Positions 63,835 through 64,000 of a stretch of DNA of 64,000 nucleotides are shown piece by piece. Positions within the stretch are counted from its first letter, which is position 1. Every line of letters starts with the position of its first letter. This DNA is from Sphingopyxis microcysteis (GTDB taxonomy: Bacteria > Pseudomonadota > Alphaproteobacteria > Sphingomonadales > Sphingomonadaceae), in the NCBI RefSeq assembly GCF_012274265.1, contig NZ_JAANYY010000003.1, positions 310,001 through 374,000 of the forward strand. The letters run 5' to 3'. The translations under genes and the position numbers were made by a program. The notes under the pieces were generated by a model. That model did no database searches. It saw only the letters and a list, made by a program, of their open reading frames with translations, and was not told the origin of the DNA.

Positions 63835-63881
63835 AGGCCGTCCTTACCGCAGAACAAAGGCAGAATCTATTCCCGGCGCAA

Positions 63882-64000
63882 TCAGGCGCTCGGCGCGTGC
63901 TTCTGCATCAGCTTGTACGCGCGCTCATACCATTCGTTGCCCGGATAGTTGGCGCCCAGCACCGCCGCCGACTTCTTCGCCTCGGCGGGAATGCCGAGCG
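63882..64000 (-). CDS. bamD: Outer-membrane assembly factor BamD, C-terminal fragment
   Basis: The last 39 residues of a protein whose start is beyond the window edge: AAVLGANYPGNEWYERAYKL, then MQKHAPSA and stop. YPxNEWYxxAYKL is the C-terminal tetratricopeptide end of BamD (ComL), a lipoprotein of the beta-barrel assembly machine. It precedes recN by 47 nt, as in many alphaproteobacteria. Confidence 0.85.
   Translation of the reverse strand, partial: LGIPAEAKKSAAVLGANYPGNEWYERAYKLMQKHAPSA

Noticed and set aside
63835-63881. Possible SOS box upstream of recN (GTTC near 63855)
   Set aside because: GTTC is present once but not as GTTCN7GTTC; no second half at the right spacing.

Overview
The window is ordinary, gene-dense, GC-rich chromosome from an alphaproteobacterium, most likely a sphingomonad (Sphingopyxis, Sphingomonas or a relative). 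The grounds are the strong G/C third-position bias, sdhC-sdhD-sdhA order, a CrtZ-type carotenoid hydroxylase, paired PepSY and TonB-receptor genes, and many intergenic inverted repeats of the type common in this order. The genus call is inference from family content and was not checked by search. I see no rRNA, tRNA, CRISPR array, insertion sequence, prophage or plasmid backbone.

Layout. 0-6.5 kb: a LysR regulator (cut by the window edge) divergent from a pirin and an FMN azoreductase, then a pseudouridine synthase overlapping the ribosome-rescue hydrolase ArfB, an SRAP-like protein without the usual catalytic Cys2, a PilZ protein, an EVE protein and an IPNS-like oxygenase. 6.5-11 kb: an AT-richer lipoprotein gene, a three-gene PlsC/DUF1295 operon, a secreted M20 peptidase and a first toxin-antitoxin (TA) pair. 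11-19.4 kb: parC, a GGDEF-EAL protein, the DUF1285-NUDIX-CCA-transferase operon, a GNAT, and FolB plus a FolM-like reductase. 19.5-26.7 kb: semialdehyde dehydrogenase, two oxygenase/lactonase-type genes, a Phd/VapC pair, a VIT transporter, DUF488, DUF2855 and HAD genes. 26.9-31.2 kb: a LysR gene divergent from a CoA-transferase operon whose A and B subunits are separated by two genes, followed by a HEPN/MNT pair with the motifs of type VII TA systems. 31.2-35.4 kb: a class C beta-lactamase-fold hydrolase, an epimerase, a GST and crtZ. 35.6-39.8 kb: leuC and leuD with a secreted metallo-beta-lactamase-fold gene between them, then a quinone reductase and a DUF167 gene. 40.1-44.1 kb: a ParDE pair with a near-perfect operator, an AT-richer orphan gene, and sdhA-sdhD-sdhC without sdhB. 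44.2-51.9 kb: ald with a divergent Lrp regulator, a soluble globin-sensor-like chemoreceptor, prmA, and phhA behind a Crp/Fnr gene. 52-58 kb: two fatty-acid hydroxylase-family membrane proteins flanking a PepSY, TonB-receptor and DUF2946-like uptake cluster. 58.3-64 kb: a tightly overlapped operon bamD-recN-oxygenase-GNAT-monooxygenase-ligA, with bamD cut by the window edge.

How genes work together. Most are housekeeping: topology, ligation and repair (parC, ligA, recN), translation quality control (arfB, prmA, CCA transferase), leucine biosynthesis, the TCA cycle, alanine and phenylalanine catabolism, and ketone-body CoA transfer. FolB/FolM-like enzymes could make the reduced pterin that PhhA needs. 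The accessory fraction is small: four TA loci in about 30 kb, two compositionally odd genes, and five families of intergenic inverted repeats. I find no compelling undescribed multi-gene system. The best leads are the Cys2-less SRAP paralogue, the HEPN/MNT pair, the orphan gene at the 3' end of sdhA, and the genes lodged between scoA/scoB and between leuC/leuD.
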